A stretch of 64,000 bases of DNA from NCBI RefSeq assembly GCF_902459695.1, contig NZ_CABPRZ010000004.1, positions 282,106-346,105 on the forward strand, in the 5' to 3' direction. Positions within the stretch are counted from its first letter, which is position 1, and the number at the start of each line of letters is the position of its first letter. This stretch comes from Pandoraea terrae (GTDB taxonomy: Bacteria > Pseudomonadota > Gammaproteobacteria > Burkholderiales > Burkholderiaceae). The notes under the pieces were generated by a model. The model did not search any database and was not told the origin of the DNA. It saw only the letters and a list, made by a program, of their open reading frames with translations. The translations under genes were made by a program, and so were the position numbers. Positions 51,114-60,200 of this stretch are shown here, one piece after another.

Positions 51114-51496
51114 GCTGAGCGCCTCCTTGTGTTGTTGGAATCGATGCGGCAAACCGCGCGGCCTTTTGGCCGTTCATCCGAGAACGACAAGCTTCGGTGG
51201 CGGTTTGTAATGATGGTATATACCATCAAAGAAATTACAAGAGCAGAAAAAATGGCGCGACGTAAAAAGGCGCGGTCAAACACTCGCAGATGCCCGCTTA
51301 TAAAGGCATTGGCGGCCATTGCTAGGCAATACCCTAACTCGTCCGTCTTCCGGAAATTTGCATGCATTGGTCTATACTTTCGCGCAAAGGCAAACCGCCC
51401 TGCGCGAGCCGGTCGGCTTGTACGGACGGCCGGTTCGGTCTATATTGCGCAGCGCGGCCCGTGGGACGCGCGGTCCGGGGTGGCGCGCGGCGGGTC
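51114..51496. promoter_or_regulatory. 383-bp divergent control region of the dioxygenase operon and HutC-type gene
   Basis: AT-richer than its surroundings, with no supported gene. It holds one perfect operator at 51211-51228 (listed) and two weaker copies of GT-N-TA-N-AC: GGTCTATAC at 51369-51377 and GGTCTATAT at 51438-51446. Confidence 0.6.
51211..51228. promoter_or_regulatory. Perfect 18-bp palindrome, HutC-type operator
   Basis: TGATGGTATATACCATCA is its own reverse complement. Its centre GTATATAC fits the GT-N-TA-N-AC signature known for HutC-subfamily GntR regulators, and such a regulator is encoded 269 bases away. It lies 98 bases upstream of the dioxygenase start. Confidence 0.8.
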
Positions 51497-52300
51497 ATGC
51501 CGGGAACAGACAAGATGAAACGCACGACCTCGAACCGGCCATCTTCGGCCGCCGATCGCGCCAAGGGCGCCGCTGCGCCGCAGCTCTCACGCTATGAACA
51601 GGTGAAGGCGCACATCCGTGCCCGCGTGGCCGACGGCACCTGGCAACCGGGCGACCGGATCCCGTCCGAGTTGGCCCTGGTCGACACGCTCGGCGTCTCG
51701 CGCATGACAGTCAACCGCGCCGTACGCGAACTTGCGGACGAGGGGCTGCTCACGCGCGTGCCGACGGTCGGCACATTCGTCGCCGAACCGAAGCCGCAGT
51801 CCACGTTGTTGATGATCGCGCACATCCGCGACGAGATTCGCGGCCGCGGCCATGAACACAGCTATACCATCCAGCGCGCCGAGCGCGTGATGGCGCCCGC
51901 AGCCGTCTCAAGTGGCCTGGGTCTGCCGCCTGGCGCCCCGGTGTTCCATCTCGTCTGCGTGCATCGCGAGAACGGCCTGCCGGTGCAACTCGAGGACCGC
52001 TATGTCAATCCGGCGATGGCGCCGCATTTTCTCGAGCAGGACTACGCGACCGTGTTACCTTCCGAATACCTGATGACGACGGGGCCGCTGCACAAGGTCG
52101 AGCACATCGTCGATGCCGGCATGCCATCGGCGCAGGAGGCCGCGCTGCTCGAGATCGCCCCGTCCGAGCCGTGCCTGATCCTGCATCGCCGCACCTGGAC
52201 GCATGGCACGCTCGTCACGTTCGCGCGCTTCACCTATCCCGCCTCGCGCTACCGACTTGGTTGCGTCGTCGCGCCGGAGTATTTTTCGCAGCAACGTTAG
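51497..52300 (+). CDS. GntR family regulator, HutC type
   Basis: A regulator of about 267 aa. Residues about 30-100 form the winged HTH (QVKAHIRARVADGTW, then LGVSRMTVNRAVRELADEGLL). The C-terminal half is a UTRA effector domain (FHLVCVHRENGLPVQLEDRYVNP, then the C-terminal RYRLGCVVAPEYF). It resembles histidine-utilisation repressors, but no hut genes are here; its target is most likely the divergent dioxygenase-transporter operon through the palindrome at 51211-51228. The ATG at 51515 is an equally possible start. Confidence 0.85.
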   Translation: MPGTDKMKRTTSNRPSSAADRAKGAAAPQLSRYEQVKAHIRARVADGTWQPGDRIPSELALVDTLGVSRMTVNRAVRELADEGLLTRVPTVGTFVAEPKPQSTLLMIAHIRDEIRGRGHEHSYTIQRAERVMAPAAVSSGLGLPPGAPVFHLVCVHRENGLPVQLEDRYVNPAMAPHFLEQDYATVLPSEYLMTTGPLHKVEHIVDAGMPSAQEAALLEIAPSEPCLILHRRTWTHGTLVTFARFTYPASRYRLGCVVAPEYFSQQR

Positions 52301-52362
52301 CCGATGGATGATGGGCTTCGCCCCGTTCGAGATTTGACACTTTACCGAGATAGGGTTTTTGA

Positions 52363-52827
52363 ATGAAACAAGTGGTAGCGCTGGCGCTTCTATTGACCGC
52401 AAGTTGGGCACATGCCGAAAAAATCGGCGACGTGAGCACCGCGTTCAAGCTGCTTGGCCCCGACCACAAGATTGTGGTGGACGCTTACGATGACCCGAAG
52501 GTCCACGGTGTGACGTGCTATGTGTCCCGCGCGAAAACCGGCGGACTCAAGGGCATGGTCGGTCTGGCAGAAGACAAGGCAGAGGCATCGATTGCCTGCC
52601 GGCAAGTCGGCCCGGTCTCGTTCACGAGCCCTCTGCCCGAAAAGGAGGAGGTGTTTTCGGAAAGTCTTTCGCCGCTGTTCAAGCGGCTTCGCATTGTGCG
52701 CATGGTCGACAAGACGAGGAACACCTTGGTGTACCTGACGTATTCCGACCGGCTTATCGAGGGTTCGCCGCAGAACAGCGTTACCGCCGTTCCTGTCGAC
52801 CGGGCGACATCGATCCCGACGAAGTAA
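52363..52827 (+). CDS. creA: CreA family protein
   Basis: A 154-aa protein with a signal peptide (about 1-18, cleavage near AHA-EKI). It then shows DPKVHGVTCYVSRAKTGG, the IACRQVGPV segment with a second Cys, and VYLTYSDRLIEGSPQNSV. These are the hallmarks of the CreA/YbgD family found across Proteobacteria, whose function remains unclear. It is transcribed away from the HutC-type gene and followed by a HAD gene after a 101-base gap. Confidence 0.9.
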   Translation: MKQVVALALLLTASWAHAEKIGDVSTAFKLLGPDHKIVVDAYDDPKVHGVTCYVSRAKTGGLKGMVGLAEDKAEASIACRQVGPVSFTSPLPEKEEVFSESLSPLFKRLRIVRMVDKTRNTLVYLTYSDRLIEGSPQNSVTAVPVDRATSIPTK

Positions 52828-52928
52828 GTCTGCGGCGGGGGCATGCTTGCAGCCGCGGCCGCGAACCTGCGCTTCTGGCAAAATATCGGCGTGAGCGACT
52901 GCCCGATGTCCCCGACCGGAGCGAGTGC

Positions 52929-53543
52929 ATGTATCCGACGATATCGCTTGTCCTTTTCGACCTTGACGGCGTGCTGTGCCGTTACGATCGCACGGCCCGG
53001 ATCGAGCACATCGCGGCCGTCGTGGGTCAGTCGGCCGAAGCGGTCATTCGTGCCGTGTGGGATTCCGGCCTGGAAGGCCGCGCCGATGCAGGCGAGGTGA
53101 ACGACGCGGAATACCTGGGCGAAATGGGCAAACGTCTCGGTTGTCCGATCACGCTCGCCGACTGGCTGGCGGCAAGGCGCGCTTCGATGACGCCGGATAC
53201 CGATGTGCTTCGCGTAGCTAGGGACGTCGCCGCGCGCAAGCACGTGGCCGTCTTTACCAACAATTGCCATCTGATCGCGGAGCACATCGCTTATCTGTGC
53301 CCCGAAGTCGCCGAGGTCTTCGGGAACACCGTCCACACGACGGCAGAGGTGGGGGTGACCAAGCCGTCCCCGCAGGCATTCCGCGGTTGCCTGGCGCAAA
53401 TCGGGGCGGCCGCGGCCGAAACCCTCTTTATCGACGATGGCGAGGCCAACGTCGCTGGCGCGATTCAAGCGGGACTTCATGCGCACAGGTTCGTCGGGGC
53501 CAACGATCTGCGGTTCGCGTTGGCATCTCACGGCGTGCTTTAG
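52929..53543 (+). CDS. HAD superfamily hydrolase
   Basis: A 204-aa haloacid-dehalogenase-type phosphatase. Motif I is LFDLDGVLCRYD with nucleophile Asp and the acid-base Asp two residues on. Motif II is VFTNN, motif III the Lys in VTKPSPQAF, and motif IV FIDDGEANV. The small helical cap between motifs I and II is typical of subfamily IA (epoxide hydrolase N-terminal-like or sugar-phosphatase-like). Its substrate is unknown. The ATG at 52929 suits the family length. Confidence 0.85.
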   Translation: MYPTISLVLFDLDGVLCRYDRTARIEHIAAVVGQSAEAVIRAVWDSGLEGRADAGEVNDAEYLGEMGKRLGCPITLADWLAARRASMTPDTDVLRVARDVAARKHVAVFTNNCHLIAEHIAYLCPEVAEVFGNTVHTTAEVGVTKPSPQAFRGCLAQIGAAAAETLFIDDGEANVAGAIQAGLHAHRFVGANDLRFALASHGVL

Positions 53544-53572
53544 CTTTGGGGCGTAGGGCTCATGTTGCCACC

Positions 53573-54085
53573 TCAAGGCGGTGAGACGACGATCGCCGCA
53601 CGGCGGTTCTGCGCCCGGCCGGCGGCCGTGCGGTTGTCGCCCACCGGGTCGCGCTTGCCTTTCCCGGTGGTGCCGACGTGGCTGGCAGCAAGGCCAGTGT
53701 CGACCAGTTCGATCGCCACGGTCTCGGCACGGCGCTTGGACAACCGGATGTTGTAGGCGTCCGTGCCCACCCCGTCGGCGTAGCCATAGACGTGCACGCT
53801 GTTGAGCCCCACCGATACGAGCGTGTGGCCGATGCGCTCGACGATCCGGCGGACGTCGGGCCTGAGGTCGTAACGGTCGAAGTCAAACAGGATCGGTCCG
53901 GTCGAGCCGAACTCGAAACCCTGCTCGGTCTCCTGGAATCCTTCCGACTTCAGCGCCTTGACCTGGGTCTGGGTCAGGCCGCGGTAAAGCGGCGGCGTCT
54001 GGCAGCCCCCGAGCAGCATGCACAGGAGCAATGCACTCCCGATGCACATCCGCCGAATGCTTGCGGGAAACAAGTGTCTCATCAT
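53573..54085 (-). CDS. yfiB: OmpA-type lipoprotein YfiB
   Basis: A 170-aa outer-membrane lipoprotein. The signal peptide ends in lipobox LLGGC (Cys28). Residues about 60-165 are an OmpA-C peptidoglycan-binding domain (LFDFDRYDLRPDV, YGYADGVGTDAYNIRLSKRRAE). It is the third gene of a yfiRNB set. In the known system YfiB binds the periplasmic inhibitor YfiR and so releases the diguanylate cyclase YfiN under envelope stress. Confidence 0.88.
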   Translation of the reverse strand: MMRHLFPASIRRMCIGSALLLCMLLGGCQTPPLYRGLTQTQVKALKSEGFQETEQGFEFGSTGPILFDFDRYDLRPDVRRIVERIGHTLVSVGLNSVHVYGYADGVGTDAYNIRLSKRRAETVAIELVDTGLAASHVGTTGKGKRDPVGDNRTAAGRAQNRRAAIVVSPP

Positions 54086-54181
54086 CGCATCCTCCTCGAA
54101 TGCTTGCGCTTTGCGCGCGGGCTGTTTCGAACCCTTGCGACGGCCCCGGCCGCGCCTCGGCGGCAGCGTCAGGCCATGGCG

Positions 54182-55450
54182 TCAAGCCGGTCCAACGACG
54201 CCTTCGGCAAACTGCCACGAGCCCGGCCGCGCGCGCTTGGCCCGGTACATCGCCGCATCTGCGGCGCGCAGCAAGCCGATCGCGTCACGCGCATGATCGG
54301 GATACAGCGCAACGCCGATGCTCATCATGGTGGCCACGGTGCGGCCATCCGGCAAGACGATCGTCGGCGCCATGCTCGCCAGTACGCCCTCGGCGATTCG
54401 GCCGGCGCTGGCCGCTTCGCGCATTGGCGCCAGCATCACGGCGAATTCGTCGCCGCCCAGGCGGGCGACCAGGTCGGCCTCGCGCACCTGCGTGCGCAGC
54501 CGCGCCGCAATGCCGATCAGCACCGCGTCGCCGGCTTCGTGGCCCAGGCAGTCGTTGATTTCCTTGAAACGGTCACAGTCGAGATACAGCACGGCGACCC
54601 GCTGGCCCATCACCGCGGCGTCGCAGAGCGCGCGCGCCAGGCGCGACTCGAACTGCACGCGGTTGGGCAGGCCCGTGAGGGCGTCGTGCTTGGCCTGGTG
54701 TTCGAGCGAGGCGTTTTCTTCGCGCAGGCTGTTTTGCCAGTCTTCGAGTTCGTCGAGCAAGGCGTTGAAGTCGTCTCCAAGCTGGTTCAGTTCGGCAATT
54801 GCCACGGGCTCGACCCGCTGCCCGAATGCACGCTCGCGCCGCACCGCGTGGGCGACGCGGGCCAGCGCGCGCAGCGGCGCGACGATGTTGCGCCGCAGGC
54901 GCTGCGCGCTGACGTAGGCGCCGAGCACGCTGACGGCGAGACAGGCCAGGATGCCGCCGACGCCGCCGAGCAGGAAGCCGAAGAACTGGTGCCCCTGGCC
55001 GCGCACTTCGACGTGACCGACGACGACGCCGTCATGCAGCACCACTGCGGTCGCGGGCCCGGGCAGCGCAATGTCGGCAACCTCCCGCTCGAGCCTGGCG
55101 ATCGCACTGCCGGCGGGCAACTGCCACGCTGCGAACGGCAGGCCACGGCCATCTGTCACGACGACCTCGGCCACGTCCTCTTTGTTGGCGATCAGCCCGA
55201 TCGCCTCGGCCGCCGCGATACGGTCGCCGAACACCAGTGCCGCTTCGACCGTGTAGCCGAGCGAACGGGCCATCAGATTCAGATTATTGCCGGCATAGGC
55301 ACGTAGCGCGATCACGGCAACCACGATCAACGACACGGCGGCCATCGCGACGGCGACAAACGCCAGGCGCAGGTGCGCGCGGCGCAACACGCTTTGCAGC
55401 GTCGAGCGCGGCGTGCGCGCAGGGGAGGCGGGGGGGGCGCGCTGTCTCAT
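54182..55450 (-). CDS. yfiN: Membrane diguanylate cyclase YfiN/TpbB
   Basis: A 422-aa inner-membrane protein: transmembrane segments at about 28-48 and 155-178, a periplasmic sensor between them, a HAMP domain (about 180-235) and a GGDEF domain. The active site GGDEF is at 332-336 and the inhibitory RxxD site at 323-326, so it should make c-di-GMP and be product-inhibited. The ATG overlaps the yfiR stop (ATGA). Cyclase activity would promote biofilm and small-colony growth when YfiR repression is lifted. Confidence 0.92.
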   Translation of the reverse strand: MRQRAPPASPARTPRSTLQSVLRRAHLRLAFVAVAMAAVSLIVVAVIALRAYAGNNLNLMARSLGYTVEAALVFGDRIAAAEAIGLIANKEDVAEVVVTDGRGLPFAAWQLPAGSAIARLEREVADIALPGPATAVVLHDGVVVGHVEVRGQGHQFFGFLLGGVGGILACLAVSVLGAYVSAQRLRRNIVAPLRALARVAHAVRRERAFGQRVEPVAIAELNQLGDDFNALLDELEDWQNSLREENASLEHQAKHDALTGLPNRVQFESRLARALCDAAVMGQRVAVLYLDCDRFKEINDCLGHEAGDAVLIGIAARLRTQVREADLVARLGGDEFAVMLAPMREAASAGRIAEGVLASMAPTIVLPDGRTVATMMSIGVALYPDHARDAIGLLRAADAAMYRAKRARPGSWQFAEGVVGPA

Positions 55451-56151
55451 GGCGTCACCTGCGGCCGGGCAAGCTTGAGCACATTCGGGTGAACCCGTAC
55501 GCCGCTGCGCGCCACGGCGTCGAGATTGATGTCGAACGTTGTGCGTTCGTCACCGACATTGAGACAGAACATGCTGCCGGCGGTGCACGACGGATTGTGT
55601 TCCGAGATGGTCAAGACTGGATGGCCGGCCACGGCGGCCCTGACCCGCTGTCGCTCCTCGTCGCTCAGATCGCCGAAATAGACAACGTCGCAGGCTGCGC
55701 CGACGGCGGGATCATCAAAGCCGACGCGCTGCACGTCGAGCGGCGTCGAGCCCGCCTGGAGCGTGTCGACCAGGCCGTGCGCATAGTCGGGCCGGCCCGT
55801 CACGCACAGGCGCAGGCGGGGGGGCGGCGTCGGCCAGCGCGTGAAGCTGATAATGCCCAGCACGACCTGGCGCACGGCGGCGTCGCGCGGAGAAATGGCG
55901 GGATCGGTGCGGCTCGCGGCATTGACGGCGCGCGCGGCCTCAGGTGGACCGCCTGCATTGGCGGGTGTCTCGGCGAGCGCGGCCGGGGCCGGAACCGCGC
56001 CCAGCGCGCAAATCACGGCGAGCAAGGCGTGGCGAAGCGAGGCGGCCCAGCCGAGCGGACCGGGCGTCGTCTGCGCAGCGATCGCCGCCGCGCCCCTTGG
56101 CGTCATTGCGGCCGCATGACAGGCAGCCGCCGCGCACACCCTCGCATCCAT
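55447..56151 (-). CDS. yfiR: Periplasmic regulator YfiR (DUF4154)
   Basis: A protein of up to 234 aa. A hydrophobic signal region lies at about 36-60. The YfiR domain follows: VVLGIISFTRWP, LRLCVTGRPDYA, CDVVYFGDLSDEE and HPVLTISEHNPSCTAGSMFCL, with the cysteines that form redox-sensitive disulfides. The start is uncertain: the ATG at 56151 has a poor ribosome site and one at 56106 would give a more usual signal peptide. It is the first gene of yfiRNB and inhibits YfiN. Confidence 0.85.
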   Translation of the reverse strand: MDARVCAAAACHAAAMTPRGAAAIAAQTTPGPLGWAASLRHALLAVICALGAVPAPAALAETPANAGGPPEAARAVNAASRTDPAISPRDAAVRQVVLGIISFTRWPTPPPRLRLCVTGRPDYAHGLVDTLQAGSTPLDVQRVGFDDPAVGAACDVVYFGDLSDEERQRVRAAVAGHPVLTISEHNPSCTAGSMFCLNVGDERTTFDINLDAVARSGVRVHPNVLKLARPQVTP

Positions 56152-56430
56152 GATGAAAACTTTCGTTCGCGTCGATTCCGGCGCTGCCCCCTGCGTCCCG
56201 CCAGTCGCGGGCCTGCACCGTATATCACGCGTACGGATCAGTTCATCTTATGCACAAAGTTACGCAATCAACCATGGGGGAAACACCCCCGAGTCCCTTG
56301 GGGAGAACACCCACCTGGCGGCGTGTCGGCAGGACCGTCGTAGAATGGATGGCACCCAGTCGCAGAACTTCGGCCCCTGTCGCCCGAAGTGCCGGATAGT
56401 TTGCCTCGACTGGGGCACTTGGAGATTTCA

Positions 56431-57234
56431 ATGGCTGATCACGACAGGCTGCATCCGCTACGTCCGCTCCTGAAAAATTGGGTTTGGGAACATGGCCGAA
56501 TAGGGACTCGCTATTTGGACTGCATCGACGGCGAAATCAAGTTTGACGAAGGCAAGAAGTCACGCTTTGCAGCCGAGGCCTACGTTTACGTGCCGCTCGA
56601 CAAGGAGGTTGACGACGACGCGTCGGTGGAGGGTCCAGCGATCCAGGAGGCAGGACTTGCCCGTTTTTTGAAGGCCGCGCAGCTGGGAAAACCGGAAGAA
56701 GCGGGCTCGGTGGCGGACGTCCAGCGCGCAGTGGCGGACTGCTTGGAGCTCGGCCTGTTCAGCGCATATCAGATGGAAGCCCAGGCGGCCTTTGCACGCT
56801 ATGCGCAGGAGCCCATGTTTGAGGATGAAATCCGCGCGGCGGTGGTCGACGATATCCGGCGCAGCTACGCGGGCGTGCGGGAGCAACTGGCGCTGTACGA
56901 TTTAAGTGTGCTTTACGGCTTGCCCATACCGCTGCTCATCAGCGAGGCGCCCTTCATCGACTGGCGCGTGCGTGCCAGTCCGGCCCTTCCGTTCGTATCG
57001 CTTCCTCTTGGACCGTACTGCCTGCTGGTGGGCGCGCCGTCGGGCAGAAAAAGCCGAATTGGCCCGGTGGTCTGGAAGGCTGCTGCCGCCATGGGCCCGT
57101 TGAAGGACCACAACCGCCACATCGTGGAGCATGCACGTTTGTGGCTGGTAGCGACCACAGATGACCAACTCGTCGCGGCGCAAAGCCGCTTTGCTGCGCC
57201 CAAGGGCACCAAGCCGGAGGATGCACGGCCCTGA
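56431..57234 (+). CDS. Hypothetical protein, weakly DUF4238-like
   Basis: A 267-aa soluble protein with GGAGAT before the ATG at 56431. The C-terminal half has LLISEAPFIDW followed by PFVSLPLGPYCLLVGAPSG, which resembles the end of DUF4238 proteins (a protected aspartate/serine step followed by a hydrophobic strand). The N-terminal half is acidic and helical. I cannot give a function. It stands alone between the yfi operon and the convergent cyclase gene. The 279 bases before it contain a GGGGG-N5-CCCCC hairpin at 56276-56290 and no gene that I can support. Confidence 0.6.
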   Translation: MADHDRLHPLRPLLKNWVWEHGRIGTRYLDCIDGEIKFDEGKKSRFAAEAYVYVPLDKEVDDDASVEGPAIQEAGLARFLKAAQLGKPEEAGSVADVQRAVADCLELGLFSAYQMEAQAAFARYAQEPMFEDEIRAAVVDDIRRSYAGVREQLALYDLSVLYGLPIPLLISEAPFIDWRVRASPALPFVSLPLGPYCLLVGAPSGRKSRIGPVVWKAAAAMGPLKDHNRHIVEHARLWLVATTDDQLVAAQSRFAAPKGTKPEDARP

Positions 57235-57293
57235 CCGAAGCCGCCGGGAAACGCGCGGCCGCTTCCTCGATCACCAACAGGGGGGCCATCCTG

Positions 57294-60200
57294 TTATGTC
57301 GGCGCATCCAGCAGTGTCCTGGCCTGTTGCAAGTCTGCGGTATCGAAACCTTCAGTGAAGGCGCCGTGGACCTCGGCCAGCGTCTGCCGCGCGGCCTCGA
57401 TGTTTCCCTGGCGTTGCCACAGGCGGACCAGACTCAAGGTCGCGCGCAACTCGAAGGACTTGGCGCTTTGCTGACGGGCGATCCCGATCGCCTGATGAAA
57501 ACACGCTTGCGCCGGTTCGCGAGCCGTGGACTTGCGGGTCTGGGCGCTCGACAGTTCCAGCAGCAGTTCCCCCTTGAGCCGATGCAACTCCGCTTCGTAA
57601 TATCGTTCGCCCGTATTGCCCGCCAAGGCAAGCGCTTCGGCCAGCACGCCCAGTCCTGCCCGGGCTTGCCCCGCCTTCCCATAGGTTTCGGCCAGCAGGG
57701 CCAGAAAATAAGGCCGAGCCAGCTCGGCGCCGGTGGCCTGGTAGGCGCTCAGGCCCTGTCGTATCTGAGCAGTGCCCTCCTCACTGTTTCCCTGCTGGGC
57801 CAGCGCCCACCCCCGCAGGATGGTTCCCCGCGCCAACCAGAAGGCAAACCCCCGTTCGGTGGACAGCGTAATGGCGGCTTCTGCGCATTCTCGGGTCAGT
57901 TGCGCGTCACGCCGGTATTGATGCAGCTCGGCCGCAAAAACCAGGCCGAGGGCCAGGCTCAGGGGGCGAGGTGACTTTCGTGCCTGCGTAAGCGCCTCCT
58001 GGCTTCGCGCGCGGGCCTGGTCCGGATAGCCCAGGTGCCACAAAACCCATGCCAAGGTACTCAGACCATGGACCGCGGGCTCCTGCCCATAAAGAGAGGC
58101 ATGGGTGTGCTGTGGCTCATCCGCCCGCTGGAGGGCCAGCGCCTGCTCCAAGTGGGCGCGGGCCATACCAAGTTCGCCCAGACGATAAAAGGTGGCTCCC
58201 AACACACGATGCGCCTCCTCAAGGGGTCCCGGCTCTGATGCGTTCTGTGCCAGGGTAAGCAGCCGTTCCCCCAGCGCCTGCGCAGTCTTGTACTGCGCAC
58301 GCCTTTGATAGAACCCCCACAGTCCCGCCTGTATTGCGAGGAGCTGCGGCGTTTCCCCACTCTGTTCGCACAACGCCAGCGCGCGGGTATAGGCCGTCTC
58401 CACCTCCGACGCGGCATAACCTCTCGCGGCAATCAAGGCCGGACCCAGCGTAACCTGCAACGTCAGTTCCTGGCGCGCGCGTTCGGGGGTATCGGGCAAG
58501 CGCTTGAGCAGTTCCAGGGCTGCACCGAGATGACGGATCGCGTCGAGATGGGCCGAGCGCTCCAGGGCTTGGCGCCCGGTGCAGTGCAGGTACTCAACCG
58601 CTTTCGGGATGTTGCCGCTCAGGCTGTAGTGGTGGGCCAGCTCGCTGCAATGGTCCTTCAGCTGACGATGGAAGAGCGCCTCAATGGCCCGCCCGGTGCG
58701 TTCATGCAGCACGCTGCGCTGTTCAGTAAGCAGCGAGTTGCCGGCCACTTCCTGAGTCAGTGCGTGCTTGAACGCATACTCCGCCTCAGGGAAGGCGGGC
58801 CGCTCGTAAATGAACTCTCCGGCCTGCAGGCCGGCCAGTAAATAGCGCAAGTCGTCTTCAGGCTGCCCGGCGACCTGCCTCACCAGACTCCAGGGAAACG
58901 CGTTGCCGATCACGGCCAGGGTCTGCAACAGGGCCTTTTCCGCGGGCACGAGCCGGTCCATGCGGGCCGCGAGCACGCCCTGGACGGTGGCCGGCATATG
59001 CAGCGCGGCCGGGGCGGTCTCGACGCGGCGCCGGCCGGGCTCGCCCAGCAGCGCCTTCTCTTCGACCAGGGTCTGGACCACCTCCTCCATGAAGAACGGG
59101 TTACCCTCCGTCTTCTTCAGGATGAGCAGTTTGAGGGACATGAGCGCGGGATCATCCCCCAGCAGGGCAGCGAGCAGCCCGTGGGCGTCGGCCTGGCCTA
59201 ATGGATCCAACCGCAATTGGGTGTAGTCGCGCTTGTGGCCCCAGCCATGCTGATACTCCGGCCGGCAGTTCAGCAGGAGGAGAATCCGGGCGCTCGGGAT
59301 GCGGTCGATGAGGACATCGAGGAAAGCCTCGGTTTCGCTGTCCAGCCACTGCAGGTCGTCGAACAAGAGTTCAAGGGGCTGATTGAGGCTTTCGCGCACC
59401 AGCAGTCGCGTGATCGCTTCGAAGGTACGTTCGCGCCGGATCTGGGGGGTCATATCGGGCAGGGCCGACCCCTGTTCGCTGATGCCCAGCAGATAGAGCA
59501 CATAGGGCAAGCGGTCTTCCAGCGTGCGCTCCAGGGACAGGACCTTGCCGGTGACCTTTTCGCGGCACGTTCGCTCACTATCCTGAGCAGTAATCTGAAA
59601 GTAGTTCTTCAAGAGCTCGATTAACGGCAAGTAGGCAAAGGCTTTGCCGTGCGACACCGAGAACGTCTCCAATATCAGACAGCCGCGCTGGGAGCGGGCC
59701 TTGAACTCATGGAACAGCCGGGACTTGCCGACCCCGGCCTCGCCCACCACCCCGACGATTTGTCCCTGCCCCGCCTTGGCCTGTTCCAAGGCATTGTGCA
59801 ATTGCTCCAGTTCGGCCTGGCGGCCCACGAACCGCGCCAAGCCGCGGTGCGCCGCCACTTGCAGGCGCGTGCGCAACGGCCCGACGCCGAAGACCTCGTA
59901 CGCCGCGAGCGGATCCCGGAGACCTTTGACCTGAGTGGTCCCGAGGGCTTTGAACTCGAAATATCCTTCGGTCAGCTTATGGGTGGCCTCGCTCACGAGA
60001 ATGGACGAGGGGGTGGCGATACTTTCCATGCGGGAGGCGATATGGATCGTGTGCCCCACCGGGTCGTAGTCGGTGTGCAGGTCTTCCTTGCGGATCGAGC
60101 GCACCACCACCTCGCCCGTGTGGATGCCTACCCGGATCTGCAACGGGATGCCCTGCTCCAGACGGATCCGGTCGCCGTGGCGGCGCATCGCCTCCTGCAT

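Noticed and set aside
51497..52300. Histidine utilisation locus suggested by the HutC-type regulator
   Set aside because: No hutH, hutU, hutI or hutG genes are nearby; the regulator faces a dioxygenase-transporter operon instead.
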